NCBI GenBank assembly: GCA_944472155.2
Contig: OX235275.1
Span: 26,216,865 to 26,280,864, forward strand
Source of the DNA: Trichobilharzia szidati
Lineage: Eukaryota > Platyhelminthes > Trematoda > Strigeidida > Schistosomatidae
DNA: 64,000 nucleotides
Reading direction: 5' to 3'
The position numbers were made by a program, and so were the translations under genes. Positions 10,028 through 22,700 of the stretch are shown here, one piece after another; position 1 is the stretch's first letter, and each line of letters starts with the position of its first letter. The notes beneath the pieces were generated by a model. The model saw only the letters and a list, made by a program, of their open reading frames with translations, searched no databases and was not told the DNA's origin.

Positions 10028-13000
10028 CTATGTATAATAAGGAATGATAGTAATACAATTTCTATACATATTTCAAAATGGGAAAGTCAGGATAAGGAAA
10101 TGAAATAATTATAAGAAAAGGTTATTTGGTTGATGGCTGGCTGGCTACTAGCGGAATCCATAATATGCATTTCGTCCTACATGGGACTCATCAGCTCGAT
10201 ATACCTCCCACTACTCCTTTTCAGTGAGTGATGATGTTACTACTACGACGATTCGAACTCGTGATCTTCGGTGTCTGGGATGATGGGTGCTGTTCCCAAG
10301 TCACTGTAGGAACACCATAGATCACTCAATGGGGATTGCGGGTAGATCCACGTTCATACCATCCCGAGGACCCCGACCAGGTAGCAGTCTACACCTCGGT
10401 AGGTGGCGACTGACTTACACTAATTGTTGTCGATTTCACTGACTGATGAACACATGTTTTTCTTTGACCACCATTAGCTAACTCTATTCCTACCCGATCC
10501 TACGTTAGCTAACATTGCCCTTTGTCGAGGAAGGCGATGGATGGCTAGGCACGCATGCACAACACAAGTCTCAACCATCCCAAACGATGTAACTTCGCAA
10601 CCTCGTCAATTGATTTCCTCACGTAGCACTCGATCGGTGCCTCACCTTATTATACCACCACGTAACACTGGAGATAGAACGCAGGGATTTACTATCATAG
10701 AAAACTAGCTGGTCTTATCATGTCTTGCACTTTCAATGGCCGTGCTTCACAGTCATAAAGGAGGATGGAGCAGACTGCTGAGCAGCACACGCGCCCTTTT
10801 ATCAATGGCTAGCAGGATGTCGTTTCTACTAAGCCAGAGACGCCGTAAAGTGGTGTTTGCAAAACAAGCCTTCTGTATCGGTGCTGAGATTTCGTCAGTG
10901 ATCAACCTTTCGGTGCTAGCTGATGCAACTCCCCAATTAAGTGAAGTGGTCAACACGCTCTACCACTTCATTCCCTATCTTTAAGCAAAGAGTTAATGTA
11001 GTACATTCCTGTAGTATCATCTTACATTTGACAGGAGAGGATGGCATGCCAAACACTCGCAGATTGCAGGTCAAGGTGTTCAGAAGATTCTGCATTTTAT
11101 CAGCATCTTCACCTAGAAGGAGGACTCTATCATCCACATATTTTAAGTTAACGAGATTATTCCCTGATGGTAACAAGTCAATTCTTGAATCGCTGAAGTT
11201 AGCAGTTAGCGTTAATTCCATTAGTACATCTATGATGAAATTACAGAGAGATGGGAACAGTGGGCATCCTTGACATACACCACTGGTTGTCGTCACTTCA
11301 GATGATGACTCTCCTTAGATTCTCCCCTGGCTGTCTGTATGAGTTCGAGTCGAGTGCCTTGACCAGTGCAATATATTTTCTCGGCATTCCCTTCACAGCT
11401 AAACATCAGCATAGTACCTCTCAGTCGATGGAATCGAATGCCGCTTTCAAGTCAAGAAATATGGTGATTGGTTACAGGATTTTATCATGAGCTAGCTGAC
11501 ATCAGTTAGAGAACTACTAGAAATCCTACAGGGATTACTACACGGGTGTTTCGTCCTAGTTTGGGACTCTTCACCAGTACGAACCCACCACAGGGGTTTG
11601 AACCCAGGACCTTCTGATGAGTCCCAAACTAAGACGAAACAGCTGTCCAGTACTCCCTGAAGGTTTTCCAACGGTTCTCTGACCGATGTCAGCTCATGAT
11701 GAAATCCTGTAGCCAATCAATCAAATCCCTACAAACCAATACTTAAATATGGTAATTGTTAGACGTCGGTAAGTACGCCTATGCTGCCGAATCTGTCGAA
11801 GGGTGAAGATATGATCAATACACTCTCTTCCTATCCCCCAAATGTTGACATGCATAAAAAAATTTATCACAATTGCAGTAAAATAGGACTTACTTTAAAT
11901 CGAACATTTGGTACATTATCTGTATGCATTGATAAAACTGTAGGCAGTAAATACTGACAACAGATGGTTGGACTGACAACTTTACACAGGCTAATAATAC
12001 TTTGTAGACAAATCATACGATGTAGATAATTTTCGTCACGTGATAAATGAATAATCTACAAAATCAAAACAGACAAATAAAGGCATATGTTATGTGAGTG
12101 AGTGAGTTGGTGGGTGGATGGTTTAATAATAGATGCGTCATCAGTTTATGACTATGTTGAGGGATTTGAATCCCGGTCACACACACACACATAGCTATAC
12201 TTCCCTTAACCAGTTGATAGTAGGCTTGATAAAGATGGGGGGATGGATGGGTATCAGTGAAGCTAGCAACCCTATCTCGCCATGTTGGTGAATACCACTA
12301 CTGTTAGAACTTCAAAACTCAAAGGCTTTTATTTTTCCACTGGGAAGGCGTAGGAGTGACAGAAAGCATATGTTATACAAAGTACTGAATGTAATGTGAC
12401 GTAACAATCGGCTGTCACAACGAATCGGTACAATCACAGGCTACCAAAGTCTATTATTATTTGAACTTGGTTACACATGCACTAGGTGTTTCTTATATAT
12501 ACACACAACAGGATAAGTGGTCACACTTATCATTGTTCACTTGGAGCATAGAGCTTCAACACAGCACATTGCCATTTCATCTTGGCTCCACGATTGCCCA
12601 TAGATTCTTATCTCCTCTTGACACGATCTTCTCAATGTCAGCATCGTGACGGCCTGGGGCACGATATCACCCGACGGTATCCTCAGTGTGTACTCCTATC
12701 CACCTCCACTTTGTTTCGGAACCTTTTCTGAGCCATGTGTTTTTAGTTGGTTCATTCCTGGAGTTTCTTGTTGCTTATCCTTTCTGACCGGTTATCTGGT
12801 CTTCAGTATGGAGCTAGAGAAGGCAGCTGTTGATAAGAGTCTGCGGTAGCTTTCTGGAAGTGATGTGTGCCAAGTATCTGACCCATATAAAAGAGAACTG
12901 ACTGACTTGACATCCGTGCTGAAAATCCGAGCAGAAGGTTTCTAAACTGATTTCAGAGTGACGAATATCTGCCTCGCCTTTCCTATTCCAGCTTTTACAT

Positions 13001-16000
13001 CATGCTTGACGCCCACCTGTAGTTCAAATGATGCTGCCCAGATAAATGAAAGAAGTGACTACTTGGAAATTTTTGGCGTCGATAGTGATTGTTTTCACCA
13101 CCTTTGTCTTCTCTAAGTTCACTTGAAGTCCTGTCTTCGCTGTTTCTTCAGCCAGTTTGTCAGTTTTCGGCAGTCAGTTTTCGACTTTGTGTGACACTGG
13201 ACATTAAGTCCAGAAAGTTCAGATCTTCGAGAGTCTTCTGATCGATCGGGTATATTCCTGTCTCCAAGCTCCTTACACACTGTCTTTGCCAAAACAAAGT
13301 CCACCACAACTAGGAGTATTATTAGTGATAGTAGACAGGCAGCCTTGCATTAAACCAGTCTTCACTTCAAAGGCTTCGTTCAGTTTTCCATTGAGGATCA
13401 CTTGACACTTAGCATTGTAATATATCTATTAAATAAGTTTGATAAAGATTTAGGGCGTCCCATAGTGGTGAAGAAGTTTCTAAATTACTTCGCGGTCAAA
13501 CACTATCGAACGTCATTTCAGTCGATTAAGTTGATATAGGGATTTAACTGCCATTCTATGCACTGTTAGATAATGAGACGCACATAGTGTGTGTGTGTGT
13601 GTTTATGTATGTGAGGATTGATGATTCTACCCTAACTGAAGCAGATGGCTAGCTACGGGTTCGAACCCAAGGATGTAAAAACTGAAAACTAGATGATTAT
13701 GCCAATGAGCCAACTCTCAACAACGTAACAACTGAATGACTAAATTACATTAGGTAAGTAAGTAGAGAAAGAGAACTCTAAAACTGTTTCAAGAGATAGA
13801 TTGGTCATGTTGTCGTCTCTGAAAAGACATTCTGGTCACGTTGGACGACCCCACAAATCAGTAAGACTCTGTCATAATACAAGGACACCAAAAGAACCAC
13901 AACATTTATATTAGATGTAGACAATCATATCCTTGGGAGGACGACCTCTTCAACAGTACGCACCCCCACTGGTTCGAATCCAAGACCTTCTGGTTACAAG
14001 GCGAGCTAACAGACTACTAAGCCAATGGGACCCAATCCAATGGCCTATGAATTCCAACTCTTGCTAAACAGCTGTTCAGTACTCCCAGGTTTCCCAATGG
14101 TCATCTAACCGATGTCAGTTCATGATGAAATCCTGAAACCAATCAAATCCCTGCAAACCAATACTTGAATATCAATCTGATGCTCACTAGTGACTGAACT
14201 TATTCAGGTGGCTAGTTACTTGGGCTTTAGTGGGAAGTTGTGACCAGTAGGGCACAGCAGGTCGGCTGTAAGGACAAATAATCGCCGATGACTTCGTTAG
14301 TGGTCACGCTATATCCTGAATTAGTACAAATTGGAATTCGTCGGCTGGCCATTGGGTCCGGTCCCAGAAGCTTAGTGGTCTACGAGCTCACCTCGTACAC
14401 AGAAGGTCTTGGGTTCGAACCTCAGTGGGTGCGTGCTGATGAGGAGTCCCGAACCAGGACGAAACAACGTCATATTTTGCCGGATTTCAAATTTTCAATT
14501 TACACAATTTTATGAGGTAATCAAGAAACCAAGCATAGTCGCATGAAACTATGTACTACTGATTGCTTGAGGTGAGTAGTTGAATACCGCTCACACCAAC
14601 CATCCCCCCGGTAGCGCTTGTGTGCTAGGCGAACTAAAAGGATCTGAACACCGGATTACCGGGGGTTTCGACCGTTTGTGGCCGAGATCATCAATGGTGC
14701 ACCCGGTTTTTATATTTCATATTGCTTCAACCAGCTAACTGTGCATTCATGTGCTGTATAACCTCTTAGTCCGATAAACATTTTCAAAAAGGTTTTTTTC
14801 TCAAGCAAATGGGGAAAGAACTTCACAAATTAATAATGGAGTACACACTTCGTATGGAACAATGCTACATCAAGTGATGTATTGTGGACTATTACTATTA
14901 TATTGCTTGAAGAAGCTCCACAAGGAGTGAGATATGGATTTACCGATGACGTCTTGTTTTGGTTTGACCACCACTAGATCTTTTTCAACCTCACCGATCC
15001 TATGTCAGCTACCATTTCTCGTAGAGGAGAGAGCACTGGTTATCTGTTTCGCCCTAGTTTGGGTGTCTTCAGTGGTGCATACTCATGACCCTACCGGATG
15101 TTGAATCCGGGAGCCGCAGGTCACGACACGAGATCAAGCTCATTGACCATTCAGCCACTGCTGGGCTGGAATTCAATGACCTATGTATTCTAACTTCTGG
15201 CAATTCATGATACAGCACCATGCACACAACCAATGTGCCTTCGATAAGCATCCACTGGGAATTTCTGAAGAGTCCCAAAGTAGGACGAAACAGCTGTCCA
15301 GTGTTCCCCGCTGGTTTTCAATGATCTATCTAACTGATTCGATTAGTTTGTCACAACAGTCTAATAACTGATATTGAAATATACTTAAAATGTACTCTGA
15401 ATCAGCAGTCTAGTGAAATAATTTCAAAATGCACAGGATTAGAAGTTCGAAACTTTGTTTGTGTCATCAGTTCAAGCTTAAGCACATTTCGAATCAATGA
15501 AATTAGTGGTACAAGGCATTTATATATCAATCAATCAATAAATAAATAAATAAATGATATGTGCCAATGTAGGCGTTAAGTTTTTCTCTGCCGATCAGAA
15601 AGCACAAATCAAACGAGCAATATATATATATAGACAAATGACGTCATTAAACAGGCAGTTAAAATTTCGAATAATAAAACTCAAATATTTTACATTTAAT
15701 AAGGCTGTTTCATCACTGCTTTGTGACATTTTTAACAAACGAATTATACTGACAAACTATGAAATAGGCCAGGTTAATTTGTTTATTGGATATTATCACA
15801 CACACACACAGTGAGTGAAACCGTCTTTATTTACTGAATGACAACATTTCGAACACAATCTAACATTGTTCATAATTATATATTATCACTTGTAAAACTA
15901 CACAAGTTCAAAAGTGGGAGCTTTATAGCATTCTGTCTTCGTTCCCATTTCTCGCATAAAGGTTGTAGAATTCTCCAGATGTCCAAGTGCACATTCCTAT

Positions 16001-16719
16001 TGAATGTGTCCCCTCAGTTGCCTTGATAAGCATAGCTTCAGTTATCAATCTTTTCCTCCCTGCCACGTTGTCGCGTCTAGATTCCTTATCTTAATTAGGG
16101 TCAACCAGTCTGGAATTTGATAGGGTTTAAAGCAGTAGCCTGTGAAGGTGAATCGATGGAGATAGTTTAGCCGAACCGCCATCTTCTTTTCCAAGCAATG
16201 TTAACTGACACAGGGTGGTCAAACGAAGACCTAGCATAAGCTCGTGGAGACTTTGACAGGTGGCTGGACCCAACCACTTAGGGAAGGGTAGAGTATCAGG
16301 CTGGCTGGGATCCTTGGAATGCTAAGAACTAATATTTGGAGACTATTAGAGAGAGAATGACATATGGCTCAAATTCATTCTCAATGCGGCATATCCATTT
16401 GCTATTTGAGAATACAGCCATATATCGATTAAACCCTTTTGTATTTCCATGTTACCATTCTTTCTGCTTATCATTGACACGGGTCATGAGGTGGACGTCG
16501 AAAAGTCGTTCAAAATTATCAATAAGCAAAAGAGTTCAATGCTCCTTAAGTTTGCTGAAGCCTTTTCCATCAAGCGCCTAAAACCTGATTTGTGCGTTCA
16601 GAAAGAAGCAGTTATCAGTCTTTCTTTGCCCTGGTAACTGGATATTTTTCATCCTAATGCGAGATACTGAAAAGTTTTCATTTTGTATGGTTATTATTGC
16701 TTGGAATTGCGTTCAATAT

Positions 16720-16762
<43 letters not shown>

Positions 16763-19700
16763 AGTGTATGTGTATATTGATCGATTGATTTCTGTTTAAA
16801 ATGAACTCTGTGCAAGATACATTTAATAATGTTTTTGCCCTGTAAGCAGCTGAAGAGAACGCGACGAAATAAAATATGGTACCATTTTATTCTGCTAAAT
16901 CTGTAGTTGTTGCTTTGTTCAAATATCATTGTTCTTCCGAATCTTTTGTTTCCCTCACTTTTTTGTCTTCAGTTGTGTGTCACATGGAGTATTGGTAAGT
17001 TGAACTGTTCCATTTCTGCAAAAAGTTCTATCCTGAAACCAGTCAGTCAGACTTCGGTTTTCCTCTCAAAATACTCTCATGTAGCCACACGTCCAAAGTC
17101 TCTGCAATTAGGTCTTATTCACTACGTGTTCACGTGGCGTGCGGGGGTGTTTCTCACAAATGGGAAAGGGTGAATACAAAACGTCTGGCGCTTACAACCG
17201 GACTGGTAGGCATGCACGACTCTACCTATGAATTCTAGGATCCGAAATCATCGAATGGCCCGTGAACCTACTTCAATCACTGGAGATCATGAGGACGTAG
17301 CTCCTCACGGTGCTCCACTGCCTTGTGGATCAGACTTTGAGCCAAAGATTCGCGAGCGGTGGTGGCCCCTTTAGCTTCGATGGTCTAGGTAGTATCTGGG
17401 CAGTATCCCAAATGACGAAATTTTGTGCGGCCCTAAATGTAACAAGCTGGTGTTTTAATAGCAAGAATAAGAATAATGAACCTCCCTAGAAAAGGAAATT
17501 TCGAACATTCAAATAAAACCAATATGTTTACAAAATAGGTAATGTCGTTCCACCAGTAAATCATGCCATATTTTTAGTGTTACTTAATATAAATATTATC
17601 CCACTTTTTTCACACCTGATGATGTTCCGAGTAGAGAGGAGTAAGGCTTCAGTCCTTTTTTGAAGTTTCACTAACGGCACACTGTTATGTTTTTACGAAG
17701 TGGAATTTCCCAGCCTCATACCCAGCCTTCCCTCTTTACTGGTCTTACCTACCGCTTTAGCAAGGTTGAAGAGTATATGTCGACTGGGAATCGAACCCCG
17801 AACCACACGAGGATCACTTTATTTCACTATTATCCCGCTAAAGCCTAAAGAACTAGGTTTTAAATATACAATTGAATGTAATTCCATAGAAATCGATTGA
17901 CTTGTGCACGACTCTAATCCCATTACCATGACGTCACGACGTCTCAGATGCGTGGGTGGCCGACCACGCCTCACGTGGTGTCCAAGATTCTATTTCCTGC
18001 CAACGTACACTTAAAAGCCATTTAAGCTGTAGTAAGCCCGGTAAAGACAAAAGACCGGGAGTGAGGCTGTCAACTCCATCCCGTAAAAAAATTGACACCG
18101 CCGTTACTGGGACTTCAAAAAGTCTGAAGCCTTATGAACGTATATATATATATATATGTACATTTGATATATGGCCTGCTTGAGCGGCTGTCTCAACATT
18201 ACCAAGATCACGAACTCACCGTCGTTTGTTTGTTGATGGTTAGCAGTAGAATACAGAATGCATGTAGTGCTAATGTTTGAAACGATAGACACTGAGTTCC
18301 AGTCTCCGTGAGAACAACGTCCAGTTGACGAGTCCCGAAAGGGACGAAATGTACAGTCTAGATCCTACCATTGACTATAATCGCACAAATAACTTTAAAA
18401 AAATTATTCTTTGTTCACTAATCAATCACTTTCTTCCAGAAACTTATAATGAGCCTCTGTAAATCACTAGATAAATAACTTATACTATTAGTTTATTGTT
18501 ATCTATAATATAAAATACAACTCACCTTTGGTATATAAAAATTACTAGCCCATTCAGGACCAAATTTTATACACAATCGTACAAGATTTTCAACAGCTGC
18601 CTCCCTGATAGCATACACTTGATCAACAAGCCATGATAGGCATAATTCGGTCAACTGATTGCCAAAAAACTCCAAGCCTAATTGTTCCGCTAACAATGGC
18701 ATATATTCAATAATGGCTAGGCGTACACGCCATTTCGGATCTTCAGCCAACTGGACAATAGCCGGTAACAAACTTGTCTCTAAATGATCAATTCCAATCA
18801 CGGAGTTCACTTGTTCTAGATTAGATATAACATTCAATCGGACTTCTGGATTGTCATCATTCAACTGGGCTAAAAATATTGGCAGTAGATGTTCAATTGT
18901 TGAAGCTTTACCGACTAGTGGTGCTAAACCGAGGATAGCACCGGCTAGGGCTGATTTCACATGCGTATTTGACTCACTAGTAAGACTTTTAATGGCTGGT
19001 AGCAATTGTTGCATAATAATCTCGTCTTTTGAAGCGATTCCGGTGACTTCATTGTCTAACTTGTCATCGATATCCATTTTATTTTCATTAGATGTGGTTG
19101 GTTGTTCTTTTGACGATGATGTCGTAGTGACGGTAGCATTCGTCGTCGTTGTTGTCGTCGTTGTGGAAGTATTTGACTCGTTAACTGGTAGACCAAGTAA
19201 ACATCTAGCGAATGATTTCACTTTGCCTGCAGCAAAAGCGCGTACTTCCGCCTCCTCATCGTGAAGTAATTTCATGAAGAAAGGCTGTTTGTAGAAGCAT
19301 AAAACAAACATCAAAATAATAAAAGTAGGATACAACGTTTAAGCAAATTAAAAAGTCTTCAGAGAAGAGTTACTCCACCGTGTCAGTGATATCATTCTAA
19401 AGCTAGCTGTACACAATCGCATATATGTGGTAAATTGTCATCGCAAAAAAAGTAATATTCCTAAAGATTTGTCATTAGAAATGTAATTTTTAAGATATAT
19501 TACGTAATATAAGAAGAGTTAATCGGGTAGAGACTGAAACAAAGTTATACAAGTGAATTAATTGACAGTTACATAATTGATGAGGTTCAGTAGAATTCAA
19601 GTCAAGTTAAACAACAGCGGTGATAAGGGTTAGAGATTTAATAGGCGGTGAGGGAAGAAGATAATACAATCAAGAAACAAAAACAAAAGACTACCTATCC

Positions 19701-22700
19701 AGTGCGCCGACACACCATGTCCATTGTAGATTTAGTCACTGAACAAACTTCTTTTGCATGCAGAGTTCAGGAACTGACATGTTAATTGTCACTGCTTCTG
19801 CTCTGCTTGAAGAAGTTTGATGATTCATACGCTTTCAGCAACATTCCCGGGTATTCTATAGGTGATGACTTTGAAGTTGGCTTGTGGGTTAGCCAGGTGT
19901 CCAGATTCGATCAGGTGTTCCAGGATAGAGCTGTGTGGCGGGGGGATCTTTTTTCTCCCTTTCAAAAGTGTTCGATGATACATTTGGATAATAAACACTG
20001 GGTACTGCCGACATACCTAGCCCCACACGAACAAGTGAATTGATTAGTGTACATTTGTAACGACAGAAGACAAGGGCCAGGCAACAGATTGCTTATTGAG
20101 ATAATCAAGAGATATTCATAGAATTTTATGTACATTATTGTCGTCTTCTGATTGGTTGCTTTCTTGCTGAAGGTTATTCTGTACTGCTGGTGACCGACCG
20201 TTTCTCAGACAGTTAAGCCATATATCTGCGAATCGTATTTGCACACGTTAACTCCGCTGTGATTGGCTAATGATTTTCTCAAGACCCACATTCGGGACGT
20301 GAACACTGACGTAAACTGTTGTCTACAATTTCGGCTTGCATCCAGCTTTCACCACACATTGATTGATGAGGCTAACATTGGTAGCTTATCCTTCACATTC
20401 AATTCTAGTTGAATTTGACTCAATCCCGTAAACTATAATTACGTCACTTAATTCACTAATAAAACCTTATTTCAGTTTCCACCCGATTACGCCTTTCTAT
20501 ATTACGTAATTTGTTATATAAAATTTACAATTCTAATTTCACATTTTTGGGAGTATTTCCTTTGTTGCTATGACAACTTACCACATATGTGCGATTGTGC
20601 AGCTTGCGGGGGGTAACTGTTCGCTGAACGTCTTCCCTTCTTCCATAAAACTACGATGGTCACAACTAAACGTTACTAACAGGTAGGTATGAAATGCGGG
20701 TGGACTAGAATATGATCGAAAACCAACTATACATATATAAGAGGTGTGACCGTTGGATTTTTTTTTGGCATAATCCGATTAGGGCGTAGACACACCACTT
20801 TCGATCAACACAATAAAATGACACTATGAAAGATAGCATGCATACACAAAGAAATCGATCGAACAAAAAGCCTTGAAAAACTTAACTTTCACTACTAATT
20901 TTGGCACTTACCTGAAGAAATAAGCCAATCTTTGAGGAAAATAATGCTGCAACTGCATAAAACTATACCATATTACTGATTGGTTGAGATGAGTAGGGAT
21001 AGTGCTTGCTTGCCAGCTGACTAGCCAGCCAGTCAACCAGATCAAAGCGATCTGAACACCGCAATACCGACTGTTTCGCCTATTTGGCACCGAGCTCATC
21101 AGCGGTGTGTCTCAGCTCAAAGGAGCTGGATCAGTTAAGGCCACCCGATTTCCGGATAGCCCTACTTGGGCGGACTGGTGACACCACAAATCAAAATGAC
21201 AATTTTGCAGTGTACGCAGCTTGAGGAAAGCCAATTATTCAGATCACAGTATTCGGCCTACTGATAAGCTCGACCCCAACCACCCACCCGCCGCAAACGA
21301 AGGAAACAGTCATCACCTCGAGATCTAGCTAGCCAGCAATACTGGCTGATATGAGTTGAGTGACAGACAACCACTACTCACCTCAATCAATCAGTAGTAT
21401 ATAGTTCTATACAAATACGCTTGTTTCCTTGGTTACCATTTCAGGCTGATCTCATACCTTGATCTGAATAATTTGTGATGAAAACATCATCCCTATAACT
21501 CTACACACTGCAAATCATCAATTTAAAATAACTAATCCACGGAAATTGATGGCTGAATTTAACCAGGTAACAAAGTTAGTGATATTACTATTAAGCGATT
21601 TAAGCGGTAATTATCTCTTTAGAAAAGATTATTGAAAGCTGATCAATTATGGACTTTAAAATCTTAACACTGATAGGTCGCTTTTGATAAAGTTTGTAGT
21701 ATAATTATGATGAATAGCAAAAGTGATCATTTAGATTAGTGTTCACACCGACAACTAAACTGAGAGGCATATATTATAACACTATCATTCCCTTGGGTTC
21801 CTAGTGGAACACACAGGGCTTCAGAAACAAATCTCCATTGGACCCTGTTCTCGGTAGTCCTCTTTACAGCTGACAATACGATTGCTCATAGGTTCTCATT
21901 TCCTTCTGACACTACTGTCTCCATGTCACCCTCAGACCCACTCAACGGCCACTCTCATTAGTCTCCTCAGCGTACGCCAAATCCACCTGCATTTTCTTCG
22001 GTATATTTACCGGACGATAGTTTGTTGGTTGTTTCGTAGCCTGAATTCCTTGACAGCTGCACCATATGGTATCCTTTAAACATGTCAATGACTGTGAACA
22101 TTGAACGTTTGTTCATTGACCATGGTCGCCATTGGCGGGCAGCTTGAAGGCGCCAATGATTCGATCGTGCAGAACATTTGTTTATAGACTTAGTGCAGAA
22201 TATTTATTTTAACTATCGAAGAACCCAATTTCTTGTCATCCATTGTGTTTTGGAATTAAAGTCGATATCTGTGCTCAGTGTTTGTCGATTCGGAGCGTCT
22301 TCCGCAATAAGAGGATCTTAGGATTAAGTACCGTGACAACTTATTTGTTTTATGCAAGAAAAGAGAGATTTTGACTGGCCAACCTTACACTATGGATGCA
22401 ACTAATTTCTTCTGATTCTCTGTAACATTAAGGAATATCTCAATGGAAGCTATCCAATGACTTTCGTTGCCCAGTAGGAAAACTAAATAATCTAATCTCC
22501 ATACTAAAGATGGTCAAAAGTCAGGATAGAAAGGATTAGCGACAAGGTACCCTGTCATCGTACCAACCAAGAACCTATTGCCCGACAAATATGCTGAATG
22601 AAATGGAGATGAGTCGTAGACCGTCGCATACAATACAGGCTCCCCAGTAGAACCTGAATAGGAAACCACGAGTTGGGTGCCCTAGGGTGATCGTGCGGGG

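Larger units (their letters stand above)
11464..11728. mobile_element. Inverted hammerhead-SINE composite
   Basis: A foldback unit. The arms 11464-11513 and 11676-11728 are inverted copies of one another (shared core ATCCTGTARCCAATCA, TCATGA and GCTGACATC). Inside, a minus hammerhead (11541-11575) is followed by a minus B-box region (GGGTTCAAACCCC) that directly abuts a plus hammerhead (11605-11655). The same head-to-head plan occurs at 13900-14165 and 15043-15365. Confidence 0.7.
19400..20660. mobile_element. Second inverted Penelope-like pair (decayed)
   Basis: Left (minus) flank 19420-19690 and right (plus) flank 20395-20620 are inverted homologues: both contain CACAATCGCAYATATGTGGTAA and ATTACGTAATATA when read in the same sense. 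Inside are a minus Penelope coding remnant (19700-20040) and a copy of repeat A (20053-20361). The layout repeats that of the 2.2-3.5 kb palindrome with a filled centre. Confidence 0.65.

Noticed and set aside
18851..19264. 137-codon plus-strand frame opposite PP2A exon 4
   Set aside because: It is the complement of conserved HEAT-repeat coding sequence and has no family features of its own.
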